Counted from the first letter of the stretch, positions 54,352-63,826 are shown. The stretch is 64,000 nucleotides of DNA from Mucilaginibacter dorajii (GCF_024808255.1 NZ_JANTYS010000005.1:330706-394705); one strand, 5' to 3'. Numbers and translations are program-made. The notes: generated by a model from the sequence alone, not told the origin.

Positions 54352-56910
54352 ATGGATACCAATCCGGTTAATTATAAACGAAAAATAAACTATGCCTGGC
54401 TATTTAATATGGCCTGGCGCGATAGCAGGAAAAATCGTTCCAGGTTGTTCCTGTTCATCTCGGCCATTGTATTTGGTATCGCGGCCCTGGTGGCTATCTA
54501 CTCGTTCAGGTACAATGTACAAAATGATGTGAACGGGCAGGCTGCTACGCTGATAGGAGCCGATTTGCTGATCTCCGGCAATAAACCTGCCGACCCCAAA
54601 CTCAAAAGCATGCTCGATTCTTTGGGCGATAAAAGATCAACCGAGCGCAGCTTTGCCTCCATGGCCTATTTCCCCAAAACAAAAGGTACAAGGCTGGTGC
54701 AGATCCGCGCTTTACAGGGCGAGTATCCTTACTATGGTACTATTGAAACCACGCCCGAATCGGCAGGCACATCTTTCAAAAACGGGCAAACGGCTTTGGT
54801 GGATAGAACCTTAATGCTGCAATTCAACGTTCACGTAGGCGATTCTGTACGGGTTGGTACTGAGCGCTTCCTGATTGCAGGCACCTTGAACAAAGCGCCC
54901 GGTCAAAGCGGGGCCATGGCAGGTATAGCGCCGGTGGTGTATATCCCTATGAAATACCTTGACCAAACCGGGCTCATGAAAACTGGCAGCCGGGTTAACT
55001 TTACCTTTTATTACAAGTACGACCATAAAATAGATATGGATAAGCTGGTTAAAAAGCTTGACCCTATTCTTGATAAAAACGGACTGAATTACGATACCAT
55101 CGAAACCCGCAAGGAAAACACCGGTCGCGCGTTTGGCGATTTAGGAAGGTTTTTATCGTTAGTTGGTTTTATTGCCTTGCTGTTGGGTTGCGTGGGCGTT
55201 GCCAGCGCAATCCATATCTACGTAAGGGAAAAAATAGCGTCGATAGCCATTATGCGTTGTTTGGGTGTAAAAGCATCTGAGGCATTTTTAATTTACCTTA
55301 TCCAGATTGTAGGCATCGGTCTTATTGGTTCTATAATTGGCGCGGCACTGGGTACCGCTATCCAACATTTGCTGCCGCTTATATTTAAAGACTTTTTGCC
55401 TTTCACTATTTCTGTCGAAATTTCATGGCTGGCCATTGGACAGGGTATTTTATTGGGGGTTATTATCTCTATCCTGTTTGCCATGCTGCCGCTAATTTCG
55501 GTGCGTAATATTTCGCCGCTGAATACGCTGCGCATGTCATTTGACGAGGCCGGCCACAAAGGCGACCCTTTACGCTGGCTGGTTTACCTGCTTATTTTAG
55601 GTTTTGTTTTAGGCTTTACGTATTTACAGTTGGATAGCTGGATGGGCAGCATATTTTTCACCATTGGCATCCTGGTGGCCTTTATGATATTGGCCGCTGT
55701 AGCCTGGTTACTAATGCGGGTAATGAAGCTGATCATCAACAGCGGCTGGAGCTATTTATGGCGACAGGGATTTGCCAATTTATACCGCCCCAATAACCAA
55801 ACCCTTATTTTAATGGTTTCCATCGGGTTAAGCACCGCCTTTATCTGTACATTGTTTTTTATCCAAAGCATCCTTATTAGCCAGGTTAATTTATCAAGCA
55901 GTGGCAATCAATCAAACATGATATTGTTTGATATTCAAAAAAGCCAAAAGGACGCCATTGCCGATGTCACCCGCAAAAACGGCTTGCCGGTATTGCAACA
56001 GGTACCTATTGTAACCATCAGGTTAGAACAGATCAACGGCAAAACGGCTGCAGATGCTATAAAGGATACCACCATTAAAATCCCTCATGGCGTATTTGCC
56101 TGGGAATACCGGGTAACGTTTCGTGATACCCTGTCGGCATCAGAAAAACTATTGGATGGCACCTGGATTGGCAAAGCAGAGCCGGGTAAAGATATCCCGG
56201 TATCGGTAGAAGAAAACCTGCAAAAGCGGGCGCACCTTAAAATTGGCGATAAGTTAGTATTCAACGTACAGGGTGTACCTATGCCGGCCTATGTGGCCAG
56301 TGTAAGGAAGGTAAACTGGGGTAAAGTGCAAACCAACTTCCAGGTGGTATTCCCTACCGGGGTATTGGAAGATGCGCCACAGTTCCAGGTGTTGATGACC
56401 CATGTGCCATCAAGCAAGGTCTCGGCCGCGTTTCAGCAGGCTGTAGTAAGGCAGTTCCCCAATGTCTCCATCATTGATCTTGGGCTGGTGCTGAGTATTT
56501 TGGATGAATTGCTAAGCAAAATTGGCTATGTAATCCGTTTTATGAGTGCCTTTAGCATCATCACCGGTATTGTTGTATTGATAGCATCAGTCCGTATCAG
56601 CAAATACCAACGCATACAGGAAAGCGTATTATTGCGGACCCTTGGGGCAAGCCGCAAACAAATTTTCGCCATTACCGCGCTTGAATATTTATTTTTAGGC
56701 AGTCTATCAGCCCTTACCGGTATTTTGATAGCCCTGGCTGGTACCTGGTTTTTAGCTAAATACAGCTTTGAAATTCCTTATTCGGTTAGTTTTATACCGG
56801 CCCTGGTGCTATTTTTGATCATATCATTATTAACCGTTATTATCGGCTTGCTAAACAGTCGCGGGGTGTTGAACAAACCACCACTCGAAATTTTAAGAAC
56901 AAACGCCTAA
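54352..56910 (+). CDS. FtsX-type ABC permease, YbbP-like
   Basis: 852 residues. N-terminal helix (LFLFISAIVFGIAALVAIYSF), MacB-like periplasmic domain (about 55-250), first FtsX bundle (IALLLGCVGVASAIHIYVREKIASIAIMRCLG), a central pair of helices, a second periplasmic domain (about 520-710) and a last FtsX bundle (QESVLLRTLGASRKQIFAITALEYLFLG). This long, duplicated architecture is that of YbbP. Partner of the ATPase upstream; the complex is thought to handle lipid-like envelope substrates, but none is established. Confidence 0.9.
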   Translation: MDTNPVNYKRKINYAWLFNMAWRDSRKNRSRLFLFISAIVFGIAALVAIYSFRYNVQNDVNGQAATLIGADLLISGNKPADPKLKSMLDSLGDKRSTERSFASMAYFPKTKGTRLVQIRALQGEYPYYGTIETTPESAGTSFKNGQTALVDRTLMLQFNVHVGDSVRVGTERFLIAGTLNKAPGQSGAMAGIAPVVYIPMKYLDQTGLMKTGSRVNFTFYYKYDHKIDMDKLVKKLDPILDKNGLNYDTIETRKENTGRAFGDLGRFLSLVGFIALLLGCVGVASAIHIYVREKIASIAIMRCLGVKASEAFLIYLIQIVGIGLIGSIIGAALGTAIQHLLPLIFKDFLPFTISVEISWLAIGQGILLGVIISILFAMLPLISVRNISPLNTLRMSFDEAGHKGDPLRWLVYLLILGFVLGFTYLQLDSWMGSIFFTIGILVAFMILAAVAWLLMRVMKLIINSGWSYLWRQGFANLYRPNNQTLILMVSIGLSTAFICTLFFIQSILISQVNLSSSGNQSNMILFDIQKSQKDAIADVTRKNGLPVLQQVPIVTIRLEQINGKTAADAIKDTTIKIPHGVFAWEYRVTFRDTLSASEKLLDGTWIGKAEPGKDIPVSVEENLQKRAHLKIGDKLVFNVQGVPMPAYVASVRKVNWGKVQTNFQVVFPTGVLEDAPQFQVLMTHVPSSKVSAAFQQAVVRQFPNVSIIDLGLVLSILDELLSKIGYVIRFMSAFSIITGIVVLIASVRISKYQRIQESVLLRTLGASRKQIFAITALEYLFLGSLSALTGILIALAGTWFLAKYSFEIPYSVSFIPALVLFLIISLLTVIIGLLNSRGVLNKPPLEILRTNA

Positions 56911-56929
56911 ACGCGTTGTATTTATACGT

Positions 56930-57634
56930 ATGCACAAATTGAAGTTAACATATCTTGCCCTGTTTGCAGCTATTGCTTTATCTGCCTGCGGCGAAAAAAA
57001 TAAACCGGCGGCAAATAACGAAAGCAAGGCCGATACCACTGCCAAAGCTGATGCGGCGGCTACAAAAACCATTTTATTTTTTGGCGATAGTCTTACCGCC
57101 GGCTACGGTTTGGATGATCCTGCCGATGCTTTCCCGGGTGTGATCTCCAAAAGGATTGATTCCTTAAAACTGCCTTACAAAGTGGTTAATGCCGGAGTAA
57201 GTGGTGAAACATCTGCTGGCGGCAATGGCCGCATAGACTGGACACTGAAACAAAAGGTTGATATATTTATACTGGAATTAGGTGCTAACGATGGGCTGCG
57301 CGGCATCTCGCCTACCGAAACTACCAAAAACCTGCAATCCATAGTTGATAAGGTAAAAGCTAAATATCCCGATGCAAAACTGTTAATGCTGGGCATGCAG
57401 GTACCGCCAAACATGGGCGCCGATTACGTAAACAAATTCAAAGCCGTGTTCCCTACCATAGCCACAAAAAATAAAATGGCACTTGTCCCCTTCCTGCTGC
57501 AAGGCGTGGGCGGTCACCCCGATTTAAACCAGGCGGATGGCATTCACCCCACAGAAAAAGGCGCTAAAATTGTTGCAGATAATGTTTGGATGGTACTGAA
57601 GAGTGAATTGGAAAATCCGAAAGGAGTTTATTAA
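56930..57634 (+). CDS. SGNH/GDSL esterase lipoprotein (TesA-like)
   Basis: 234 residues. Lipoprotein signal with lipobox LSAC (Cys20), then a charged low-complexity linker. SGNH blocks: block I FFGDSLTAGYGLDD (nucleophile Ser), block II Gly in NAGVSGETSAGG, block III Asn in LELGANDGLRG, block V Asp/His in DGIHPTEKG. Hydrolyses acyl esters or thioesters in the periplasm. Completes the conserved trio with the YbbA- and YbbP-like genes; the 19-base gap suggests one operon. Confidence 0.92.
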   Translation: MHKLKLTYLALFAAIALSACGEKNKPAANNESKADTTAKADAAATKTILFFGDSLTAGYGLDDPADAFPGVISKRIDSLKLPYKVVNAGVSGETSAGGNGRIDWTLKQKVDIFILELGANDGLRGISPTETTKNLQSIVDKVKAKYPDAKLLMLGMQVPPNMGADYVNKFKAVFPTIATKNKMALVPFLLQGVGGHPDLNQADGIHPTEKGAKIVADNVWMVLKSELENPKGVY

Positions 57635-57665
57635 GACACCGAGCGAGAAACTAAAAAACGACGAA

Positions 57666-57698
57666 AGACTTACGAAGTTTTAAAAACTTCGTAAGTCT
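57666..57698. terminator. Bidirectional hairpin terminator
   Basis: A 15-bp perfect stem AGACTTACGAAGTTT/AAACTTCGTAAGTCT with a 3-base loop lies between convergent genes. The element ACTTACNAAGTTT also appears in degenerate form near 33925. Confidence 0.75.
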
Positions 57699-57728
57699 GA
57701 ATTTAAATTACAGCTTAAATTAAACCTA

Positions 57729-59009
57729 TCAATCCGTCAACGCCTGGTAAACCAGCGCTCTGAATTTGTCCTGGATGGCATTGTGAGGCAACGGCCAATT
57801 TTGTATAAACAAAAGGCACACCAGGTGCTCTTTAGGATCGGCCCAGTAAAGGGTTCCGTAAAAACCACCCCAGGCAAAAGAGCCGGGACTTAAGCCCAGT
57901 TTTTTCGAACTGGCTTCCGTAGTGATGCCAAAGCCTAAACCAAATTTGTCTTTATCACCGTTGATGTACAGATCGCCAATCTGGTTGGTGGTCATCAATT
58001 CTACCGTATGCCGGGCCAGTAGGCGCTGCCCGTTGTAAACGCCGCCGTTAAGCATCATTTGCAAAAAGGTAGCATAATCTTTAATAGTTGAGCTTAAGCC
58101 AGCACCACCGGCGTAATAAGTGCCATTAACGGTGGGATAATCAAAATTTACACCCGGCATTGTAGCAGCGTTCACTTTAATTAAATGGCCTTGCTTATCT
58201 GGCGTATAAGCTACAACCAGCCTGCTTTGCTTAGCTGCCGGAATATAAAAATAGGTATCCTTCATCCCCAGCGGATCAAAAATACGTTCCTTTAAAAACT
58301 GGTCTAAGCTTTTGCCCGATACCCTTTCAACCAGGTAACCAAGTACGTCTATGCTCATGCTATACGTCCACCGTTCGCCGGGCTGATGAACCAGGGGTAA
58401 AGCGCCTAATTTATTGATAACAGTACTTAAAAGAATCTTATCGCTCACAAAACCAGCCTGAATACCCGCCTTGGCATAAATAGCTTTCATACGATCTGAC
58501 CCGATCTGCGCGTACTCGATGCCCGAAGTATGGGTGAGCAAATCGCGGATAGTGATTTCGCGTTTGGCCGGCGTAGTGGTGTAAGTGGTATCTTTAGGGT
58601 TATAGGTATCAATTACCTTAGGATGTGCAAATGCCGGGATGTATTTTGAAATAGGATCATCTAACAAAAATTTACCCTCTTCAAACAGCATCATTACAGC
58701 CGTGCTGGTAATGGCTTTAGTTTGTGAGGCGATGCGGAAAATGGCATCGTTATTCATCAGTTTTTTCTGCTCCAGATCAGCAGCGCCAAATGATTTGTAA
58801 TACACTATTTTGCCGTTGCGGGCAATAAACCCAACCGCCCCGTTCACATACCCCGAATCGATATTTTGCTCAATCATGTTATCGATACGCTGTAGCCGTT
58901 CCGGCGAAAACTTTTCATTGGCCGGTGTACCAACCTGTAAGGTATTGCCCTGTGCAAATACTTTACCTGCAACAGCTATAAATAGTATAATACTAAAGAT
59001 CTTTTTCAT
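57729..59009 (-). CDS. Exported beta-lactamase-family serine hydrolase
   Basis: 426 residues from ATG 59009, chosen because it opens a signal peptide (KKIFSIILFIAVAGKVFAQ); the frame to 59186 adds 59 residues that run into repeat DNA. Class C beta-lactamase/esterase fold: the SxxK motif is in RIASQTKAITS, and the YxN position is YSMS in WTYSMSIDVLGYLVE. GGFYGTLYWADPKE resembles the KTG-region of esterase EstB-like proteins. More likely an esterase or D-amino peptidase than a drug-resistance enzyme. Confidence 0.88.
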   Translation of the reverse strand: MKKIFSIILFIAVAGKVFAQGNTLQVGTPANEKFSPERLQRIDNMIEQNIDSGYVNGAVGFIARNGKIVYYKSFGAADLEQKKLMNNDAIFRIASQTKAITSTAVMMLFEEGKFLLDDPISKYIPAFAHPKVIDTYNPKDTTYTTTPAKREITIRDLLTHTSGIEYAQIGSDRMKAIYAKAGIQAGFVSDKILLSTVINKLGALPLVHQPGERWTYSMSIDVLGYLVERVSGKSLDQFLKERIFDPLGMKDTYFYIPAAKQSRLVVAYTPDKQGHLIKVNAATMPGVNFDYPTVNGTYYAGGAGLSSTIKDYATFLQMMLNGGVYNGQRLLARHTVELMTTNQIGDLYINGDKDKFGLGFGITTEASSKKLGLSPGSFAWGGFYGTLYWADPKEHLVCLLFIQNWPLPHNAIQDKFRALVYQALTD

Positions 59010-59118
59010 CGTGGGGGTGATGTTTATAATTGGGATACAAAATAGGTTTTTTTGGGGGATAAAAGAAAAAAGACCGAAGAGATTCAGGGAAATCGCTTTT
59101 AAAGATTTGTATAGCAAA

Positions 59119-59288
59119 AGGTAGCTCCTATGGAGCAAAAAAGCATAAATTAATTGTTCTACAAATAGGTAGCCGCTATGCGGCATTCTTTCGTCTTATT
59201 AAATTGTATCGTCCTAAAAAAAAGTTTACAGTTTTATAGATAATCCTGTTATGTATTTACAAATATTCGATGCCACATAGCGGTTACC
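59119..59288. repeat. Three small GGTAGC hairpin elements
   Basis: AGGTA-GCTCC-TAT-GGAGC (59119-59136), AGGTA-GCCGC-TAT-GCGGC (59167-59184), and, inverted, GGTAACCGC-TAT-GTGGC (59271-59288). Stem bases change in pairs while the TAT loop and AGGTA lead stay. The rest of 59010-59549 holds another interspersed repeat at 59411-59464 (AGATTTCTCTTTCGCACCCC ... CGAAATGACA) and no gene. Confidence 0.65.
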
Positions 59289-59549
59289 TGCAATGGGTAT
59301 AGAAAGAGTTACCTTATGCGAAAATGTTAAACGCGATTTCTCTGCGAAGGGATTGGCCAGGCAGTTTGCCTGATTTAAACTCCCCGGCGATAGGCATAGC
59401 AAGTCGTACAAGATTTCTCTTTCGCACCCCGCTCATTCCCTCCTTCGCTCTATCGAAATGACATTTTCCTTTAACAAAAAGATTTGGGTACACTATAGCT
59501 TTCTACCAATATAAAGTTGTTTGCGGCCAAAAGACGAAAGCGTATCCCC

Positions 59550-61148
59550 TTAATTCTGATTTTCCGGCAATCCCTTCGATTCCTGTTCAGGATCAAAATG
59601 GTATCGGTTCATCAGATGTAATAACACTCCGTTGGTCCAGCCAAAGCCATCCTGCAAAGGATATTCGCCGCCCCCGGCGGTGAGCTTGGTATCAACCACG
59701 TTGTATTTCTCTAATAGCTTCCCTGTTTGCTTAAACACACGAATGTTGAGTTTTAACCAACGGGTAGCAATTTCTTTGGCCAGAGCATTGTAGCCGTATT
59801 TTTCCAACCCATCAATACCCATATATTGCAAGGGTGCCCAACCGTTTGGCGCATCCCATTGCTGGCCCGAAAAATTGAGCGTAGTAACCAGTCCCCCCGG
59901 TTTTAAAAAGTTGTTTTTTAAGCCTTCGGCAACCAGGCGGGCCTGTTCGGCGGTAGCAATTTTAAATTCCAGCGGAAATTCCGCCGCAAGGGATGGCACT
60001 GTGGTTGGTTGTTTTAGCTGCCAGTTATAATCATCAAACCAGCCCGTTTTTTGATTCCAGCAGTATTTTAAGATGGCCTGTTTACGGCTTTCGGCCCGTT
60101 TTCGATATAGTTTAGCCAATTTGGCATTGTAAATCTGATCAAGGCTTCGGGCGATGGTTAGTTCAAGATTATATAACAAGCAATTTAAATCAACCGGCAC
60201 AATATCTGTAGTTTGTATGGTTGGCAATTTACCCGAGGCATCAAACCAGCGTGTACTAAAATCCCAACCTGAGGCAGCCGCAGCCCTTATATTGTGATAA
60301 AACTGCGGTAAAGGCTGTTTAGTTTCTTTTGCGGCATCAACATCTTTCACGTACGATTCTTCACGCGGTTGGTCGCTTTCGTCCCAGTAGCGGTTCATAT
60401 ATTCTCCGCCAGGCATCCGCACAACTCTGTGGGTAGCCTCATTAGCAGCAATGGTTCCCACGCCCTGCGTCCAGTATTCATATTCTTTGATCAGTTGCGG
60501 CCTAAACCGTATCAAGGCCTTTTTGCCTTCACTTTTCTCCAGCAGGTTTACCATCATCGCAAAAAATGGGGGCTGCGAACGGGTAAGGTAATAACTGCGG
60601 TTACCATTAGGAATAAAACCATACTTATCAATCAGGTAAGCAAAGTTTTCGACCATATTATGAATTACCTTGGTTTGATGACTTTCCTGCAAGCCAAGCA
60701 TGGTAAAGTACGAATCCCAATAATAGATCTCCCTGAAACGGCCACCTGGTACTATATAAGGATTAGGCAGGGCCAGCGTTGATGAATTTGGTTTGGCTTC
60801 ATCAGGGCGGCGTTGTAGAACCTGCCATAGCGTATCCACATGTTTACGGATCCCGGCCTCAATATCGGTTTGGAACGAGTTGTGCGATACCGGCATATCA
60901 AAATTGGCCAACACAAATGCTTTCAAATCGAATCCTTGCTTGTCCTTTTGTTCCTGGTAAGCCTTCATGATCATACCAGGATCATACTTAGGTACCGCAT
61001 CAACAAAGGTTTTGTTATCCGGAAAAATATTGGAGAGCTGAACTTGCTCAAACAGGCCAGGGTACTGCTGTCGCGGTGTTAATGTTTGCGAATGTACACC
61101 GAGGCTAAAAAATAGAAACGCGAGTAAAAGTAATCTTCTCATTATCAT
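59550..61148 (-). CDS. treA: Periplasmic trehalase (GH37)
   Basis: Hydrolyses trehalose to two glucose. 532 residues, signal peptide ending LGVHSQ. Both family signatures are present: PGGRFREIYYWDSYFTMLGL and QWDAPNGWAPLQ. The catalytic region RYWDESDQPREESY and the glycine-rich C-terminal GGGGEYPLQDGFGWTNGV are also conserved. Divergent from the GH130 gene, with a 174-base shared upstream region. Confidence 0.95.
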   Translation of the reverse strand: MIMRRLLLLAFLFFSLGVHSQTLTPRQQYPGLFEQVQLSNIFPDNKTFVDAVPKYDPGMIMKAYQEQKDKQGFDLKAFVLANFDMPVSHNSFQTDIEAGIRKHVDTLWQVLQRRPDEAKPNSSTLALPNPYIVPGGRFREIYYWDSYFTMLGLQESHQTKVIHNMVENFAYLIDKYGFIPNGNRSYYLTRSQPPFFAMMVNLLEKSEGKKALIRFRPQLIKEYEYWTQGVGTIAANEATHRVVRMPGGEYMNRYWDESDQPREESYVKDVDAAKETKQPLPQFYHNIRAAAASGWDFSTRWFDASGKLPTIQTTDIVPVDLNCLLYNLELTIARSLDQIYNAKLAKLYRKRAESRKQAILKYCWNQKTGWFDDYNWQLKQPTTVPSLAAEFPLEFKIATAEQARLVAEGLKNNFLKPGGLVTTLNFSGQQWDAPNGWAPLQYMGIDGLEKYGYNALAKEIATRWLKLNIRVFKQTGKLLEKYNVVDTKLTAGGGEYPLQDGFGWTNGVLLHLMNRYHFDPEQESKGLPENQN

Positions 61149-61186
61149 TTGGTATACCTTTTTGCAGGGTAAGGTAATTGGTTTAT

Positions 61187-61214
61187 TTTGTGGTGTTTAA
61201 ATTTACTATTTTTG
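61187..61214 (+). promoter_or_regulatory. Possible promoter for the GH130 gene
   Basis: The perfect -7 box TATTTTTG (61207-61214) has a TTTG 16 bases upstream (61187-61190), slightly closer than usual. An alternative is TTTG 61161-61164 with TTATTTTG 61183-61190. Confidence 0.3.
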
Positions 61215-61322
61215 AAAGCGTTATAAATCGCATCCTATTAGTTAAAGATGTTTTTATAAACAAATATTGCCCTGCAGGCTATTTCAGGCCGATAATAAGC
61301 CATTATATTATAAACTATTTTT

Positions 61323-62474
61323 ATGAAAAATATTTTAAAAACTATTAGGTTTTTGGCCCTGTTGCTGATTACCAACGCCTGTTTTGGGCAGGTGCAGACC
61401 AACGTGCTACCCGCATGGGCCTTTGGAGGCTTTACCCGGCCGGTTGGTGTAAACCCTATCATCTCACCAGATACTACTTCGCGGTTTATGGATCCGGTGA
61501 GCAAGAAGTTGGTACCCTGGGAGGCCAACGATACTTTTAACCCTGGAGCAGCAATCAAAAATGGTAAAGTAGTTGTTTTGTATAGGGCCGAAGATTTGTT
61601 TGGAATAGGCATTGGTTTCCGTACCTCGCGACTTGGGTATGCCGAAAGCATTGATGGGATCCATTTTAACAGGCGAAAAGCACCTGTACTTTACCCGGCT
61701 AATGATAACGCTAAGGAATTTGAATGGCCCGGAGGTTGTGAAGACCCGCGCGTGGCGGTAACGCCTAACGGTACTTATGTAGTTTTTTATACCGAATGGA
61801 ACCGCAAACTGCCCCGCCTTGGCGTGGCTACATCTAAAGATCTTATTCATTGGCAAAAGCACGGCCCTATTTTTGAAACCGCTTATAGCGGCAAATTCTT
61901 TAACATCGCCAGCAAATCGGCGTCTATATTGACCAAAGTGGTGAATGGCAAACAGGTGATCATCAAAATAAATGGCAAGTACTGGTTATACTGGGGCGAA
62001 CAGCATGTTTACGCGGCTACCTCCACAAACCTGGTTGACTGGGCACCGGTTATTGACGGTAATGGCGAGCTGAAACAACTGATATCGCCCCGTAAGGGCT
62101 ATTTTGATAGCGATCTTACTGAATGCGGTCCGCCGGCTTTGATGACCGATAAGGGGGTTATTTTATTTTACAATGGTAAAAACAAAGCTGATGACGACCG
62201 GGATAAAAGATTTAATGCAAACTCCTACTGTGCGGGCCAGGCTTTGTTTGATAAAAAAGATCCGTCTAAACCCATCACCCGGCTTGATCTTCCTTTTTTA
62301 AGACCAATGGAACCATTTGAAAAAAGCGGCCAATATGTAAACGGTACCGTATTTATTGAAGGCATGGTTTACTTTAAACACAAGTGGTTTTTATACTACG
62401 GTTGTGCCGATTCACGGGTAGCAGTGGCTGTTTATGATCCGGCCAAACCTTCGGAGCCCGATCTGGTTGATTAG
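61323..62474 (+). CDS. Exported GH130 family glycoside phosphorylase/hydrolase
   Basis: 383 residues, signal peptide ending CFGQ. Five-bladed propeller family GH130: DTFNPGAAIKNGKVVVLYRAED, SRLGYAESIDGIHF, GGCEDPRVAVTPNGTYV (EDPR is a signature) and VFIEGMVYFKHKWFLYYGCADS with the late metal/substrate-binding residues. GH130 members act on beta-mannosides, by phosphorolysis in the cytoplasm or hydrolysis when exported; the signal peptide favours a hydrolase. Divergent from trehalase. Confidence 0.88.
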   Translation: MKNILKTIRFLALLLITNACFGQVQTNVLPAWAFGGFTRPVGVNPIISPDTTSRFMDPVSKKLVPWEANDTFNPGAAIKNGKVVVLYRAEDLFGIGIGFRTSRLGYAESIDGIHFNRRKAPVLYPANDNAKEFEWPGGCEDPRVAVTPNGTYVVFYTEWNRKLPRLGVATSKDLIHWQKHGPIFETAYSGKFFNIASKSASILTKVVNGKQVIIKINGKYWLYWGEQHVYAATSTNLVDWAPVIDGNGELKQLISPRKGYFDSDLTECGPPALMTDKGVILFYNGKNKADDDRDKRFNANSYCAGQALFDKKDPSKPITRLDLPFLRPMEPFEKSGQYVNGTVFIEGMVYFKHKWFLYYGCADSRVAVAVYDPAKPSEPDLVD

Positions 62475-62480
62475 GTGAGT

Positions 62481-62603
62481 GGTTGATTGGGTTGGATTCA
62501 GTTGATTAAGTTGGATTAGGTTTAAAGTCAATATAAATTAAGTCGGTTAAAATCGGTCAACTTATTCAACTCAATCAACTGAATCAACTCGATCAACTGA
62601 ATC
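62481..62603. repeat. Inverted pair of degenerate nine-base arrays
   Basis: 62481-62520 has GTTGATTGG, GTTGGATTCA, GTTGATTAA, GTTGGATTAG. 62558-62603 has CAACTTATT, CAACTCAAT, CAACTGAAT, CAACTCGAT, CAACTGAAT. One is the reverse complement of the other, so a long imperfect hairpin can form between the GH130 gene and the small ORF. Confidence 0.65.
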
Positions 62604-62624
62604 TAAGTAGATGGTATATAGTGA

Positions 62625-62786
62625 TCAGGCAATAAAGCCTGTAAATTGCGGCGCTTTATCCTTGTTATTGCCCATCAGATGGTTGTGGATAGCTTTAAGC
62701 GTAACTGCTTCTTTTGTAAAAAGGTCAACAATCTTATTGGTGATCTTTTTTACCGGTTGATTGATGTTGATGTGTACTATTTGCAT
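62625..62786 (-). CDS. Small hypothetical protein, 53 residues
   Basis: ATG at 62786, TGA at 62625-62627. The product begins MQIVHININQPVKKITNKIV, continues with DLFTKEAVTLKAIHNHLMGNN and ends APQFTGFIA. Composition and codon use look coding (mixed charged and hydrophobic residues, helical middle part), and it fills an otherwise empty gap. No known family is recognised. Confidence 0.5.
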   Translation of the reverse strand: MQIVHININQPVKKITNKIVDLFTKEAVTLKAIHNHLMGNNKDKAPQFTGFIA

Positions 62787-62920
62787 ACTAACTCAATTGC
62801 CAATTCCGTGCCAGAGTGAACAGAGGACTAAGTATCTTTTATGTTACGTTGGCCAAAGTTGATTTTTCCCAACAGCCCCGGAACCATCCAGACCCGCTCC
62901 CCCAGGGCAGGTGTCCTGGG

Positions 62921-62985
62921 TTTGAGGTTCGGGTTGACTGGTGCAAGACATCCCGAACCCGGCAACCCGAACCTCGAACCTCAAA
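62921..62985. repeat. Inverted heptamer element
   Basis: TTTGAGGTTCGGGTT (62921-62935) pairs with the segment 62964-62985 (AACCCGAACCTCGAACCTCA). CGAACCT is repeated twice, a period-7 pattern. The 62787-63160 gap contains no supported gene. Confidence 0.55.
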
Positions 62986-63160
62986 TCCGGCAAAAATTCT
63001 TCCTCAATTCACCGGGGAAAATATACCGCTTACCGACGAAAAACCGGGGTACAACTATTAGCCCGGATATGGCTGTAACGTTTCTTTATTGGGATCGTCA
63101 TATTGGTGTATTTAGAAAACATAAATAAACAATTACTTGACAATCAAAATATTAACAATC

Positions 63161-63760
63161 ATGAAAACTAACATCATCGCCATCGCTACAGTAATAGTTA
63201 CAGTACTTGGCTTCACAAATTCAGCCTTTGCAACTACCGATAATGGTAACAACAAAGCCATCGTTTTAACCGACATCAGCAGCATCAATAAAATAGAAGT
63301 TTACGGCAACGTACAGGTTTACGTTTCAACCGGCACTGCCGACCAGGTAAAGGTTTACAATCAGTATTATGCCGAAAGCGCATTGGTTCAATCACAAAAA
63401 GGCGTTTTACGTATTTCATCATACAAAACCGAAAAATTGGTAGTATGGGTTACCGCAAAAGAGTTAACCGCTATAACTGCCTATGACAATGCCGAAGTAA
63501 AATCATTCGGAAACTTATCAGCCATTGAACTTGATGTTAAATTGTACAACAACGCTTCTGCCGACTTGAAATTAGATACTTACAACACCCGTGTTACCAT
63601 GAACGACCGTGCTAAAGCCAACCTAAGCGGCAGCGTTATCGAATACAATTTGGTACACAATGTATCATCAAGCGTAAACAGAACCAACCTGATTGCAGAA
63701 CACGCTACAGAAAAAGTAACCGGCGAAAAAGTTAAAGCTGCCGAGTATGCAGGTTTATAA
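63161..63760 (+). CDS. Exported GIN-domain (DUF2807) protein
   Basis: 199 residues from ATG 63161, which opens the signal peptide KTNIIAIATVIVTVLGF (cleavage after AFA); the TTG 63137 start is less likely. The mature part is a right-handed beta-solenoid-like GIN/DUF2807 domain: INKIEVYGNVQVYVSTGTADQVKVY, LTAITAYDNAEVKSF, LDVKLYNNASADLKLD. Such proteins are putative adhesin heads or envelope sensors, mostly uncharacterised. A terminator follows. Confidence 0.88.
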   Translation: MKTNIIAIATVIVTVLGFTNSAFATTDNGNNKAIVLTDISSINKIEVYGNVQVYVSTGTADQVKVYNQYYAESALVQSQKGVLRISSYKTEKLVVWVTAKELTAITAYDNAEVKSFGNLSAIELDVKLYNNASADLKLDTYNTRVTMNDRAKANLSGSVIEYNLVHNVSSSVNRTNLIAEHATEKVTGEKVKAAEYAGL

Positions 63761-63795
63761 TCACACACCGAAAACATTTACCCTATATCATTCTT

Positions 63796-63826
63796 AACAG
63801 CCACCTTTGCGGGTGGCTGTTTTTGT
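63796..63826 (+). terminator. Rho-independent terminator
   Basis: The stem AACAGCCACC/GGTGGCTGTT with a 6-base loop TTTGCG, followed by TTTGTTTTT. It begins 36 bases after the GIN-domain gene. Confidence 0.85.

Noticed and set aside
57729..59009. Beta-lactamase resistance gene
   Set aside because: The motifs fit the broad serine-hydrolase family (SxxK with a modified YxN); nothing specific to a drug-hydrolysing enzyme is visible.
60369..60782. 137-residue plus-strand ORF
   Set aside because: Antisense to the conserved catalytic core of trehalase.
62472..62603. Protein-coding tandem repeats
   Set aside because: The nine-base units keep a frame length but contain stops in the relevant frames, and the two arrays are inverted relative to each other.
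62816..63128. Two overlapping plus-strand ORFs of 81 and 95 residues
   Set aside because: They lie across an inverted heptamer repeat and have low-complexity, Arg/Pro-rich translations without a family match.
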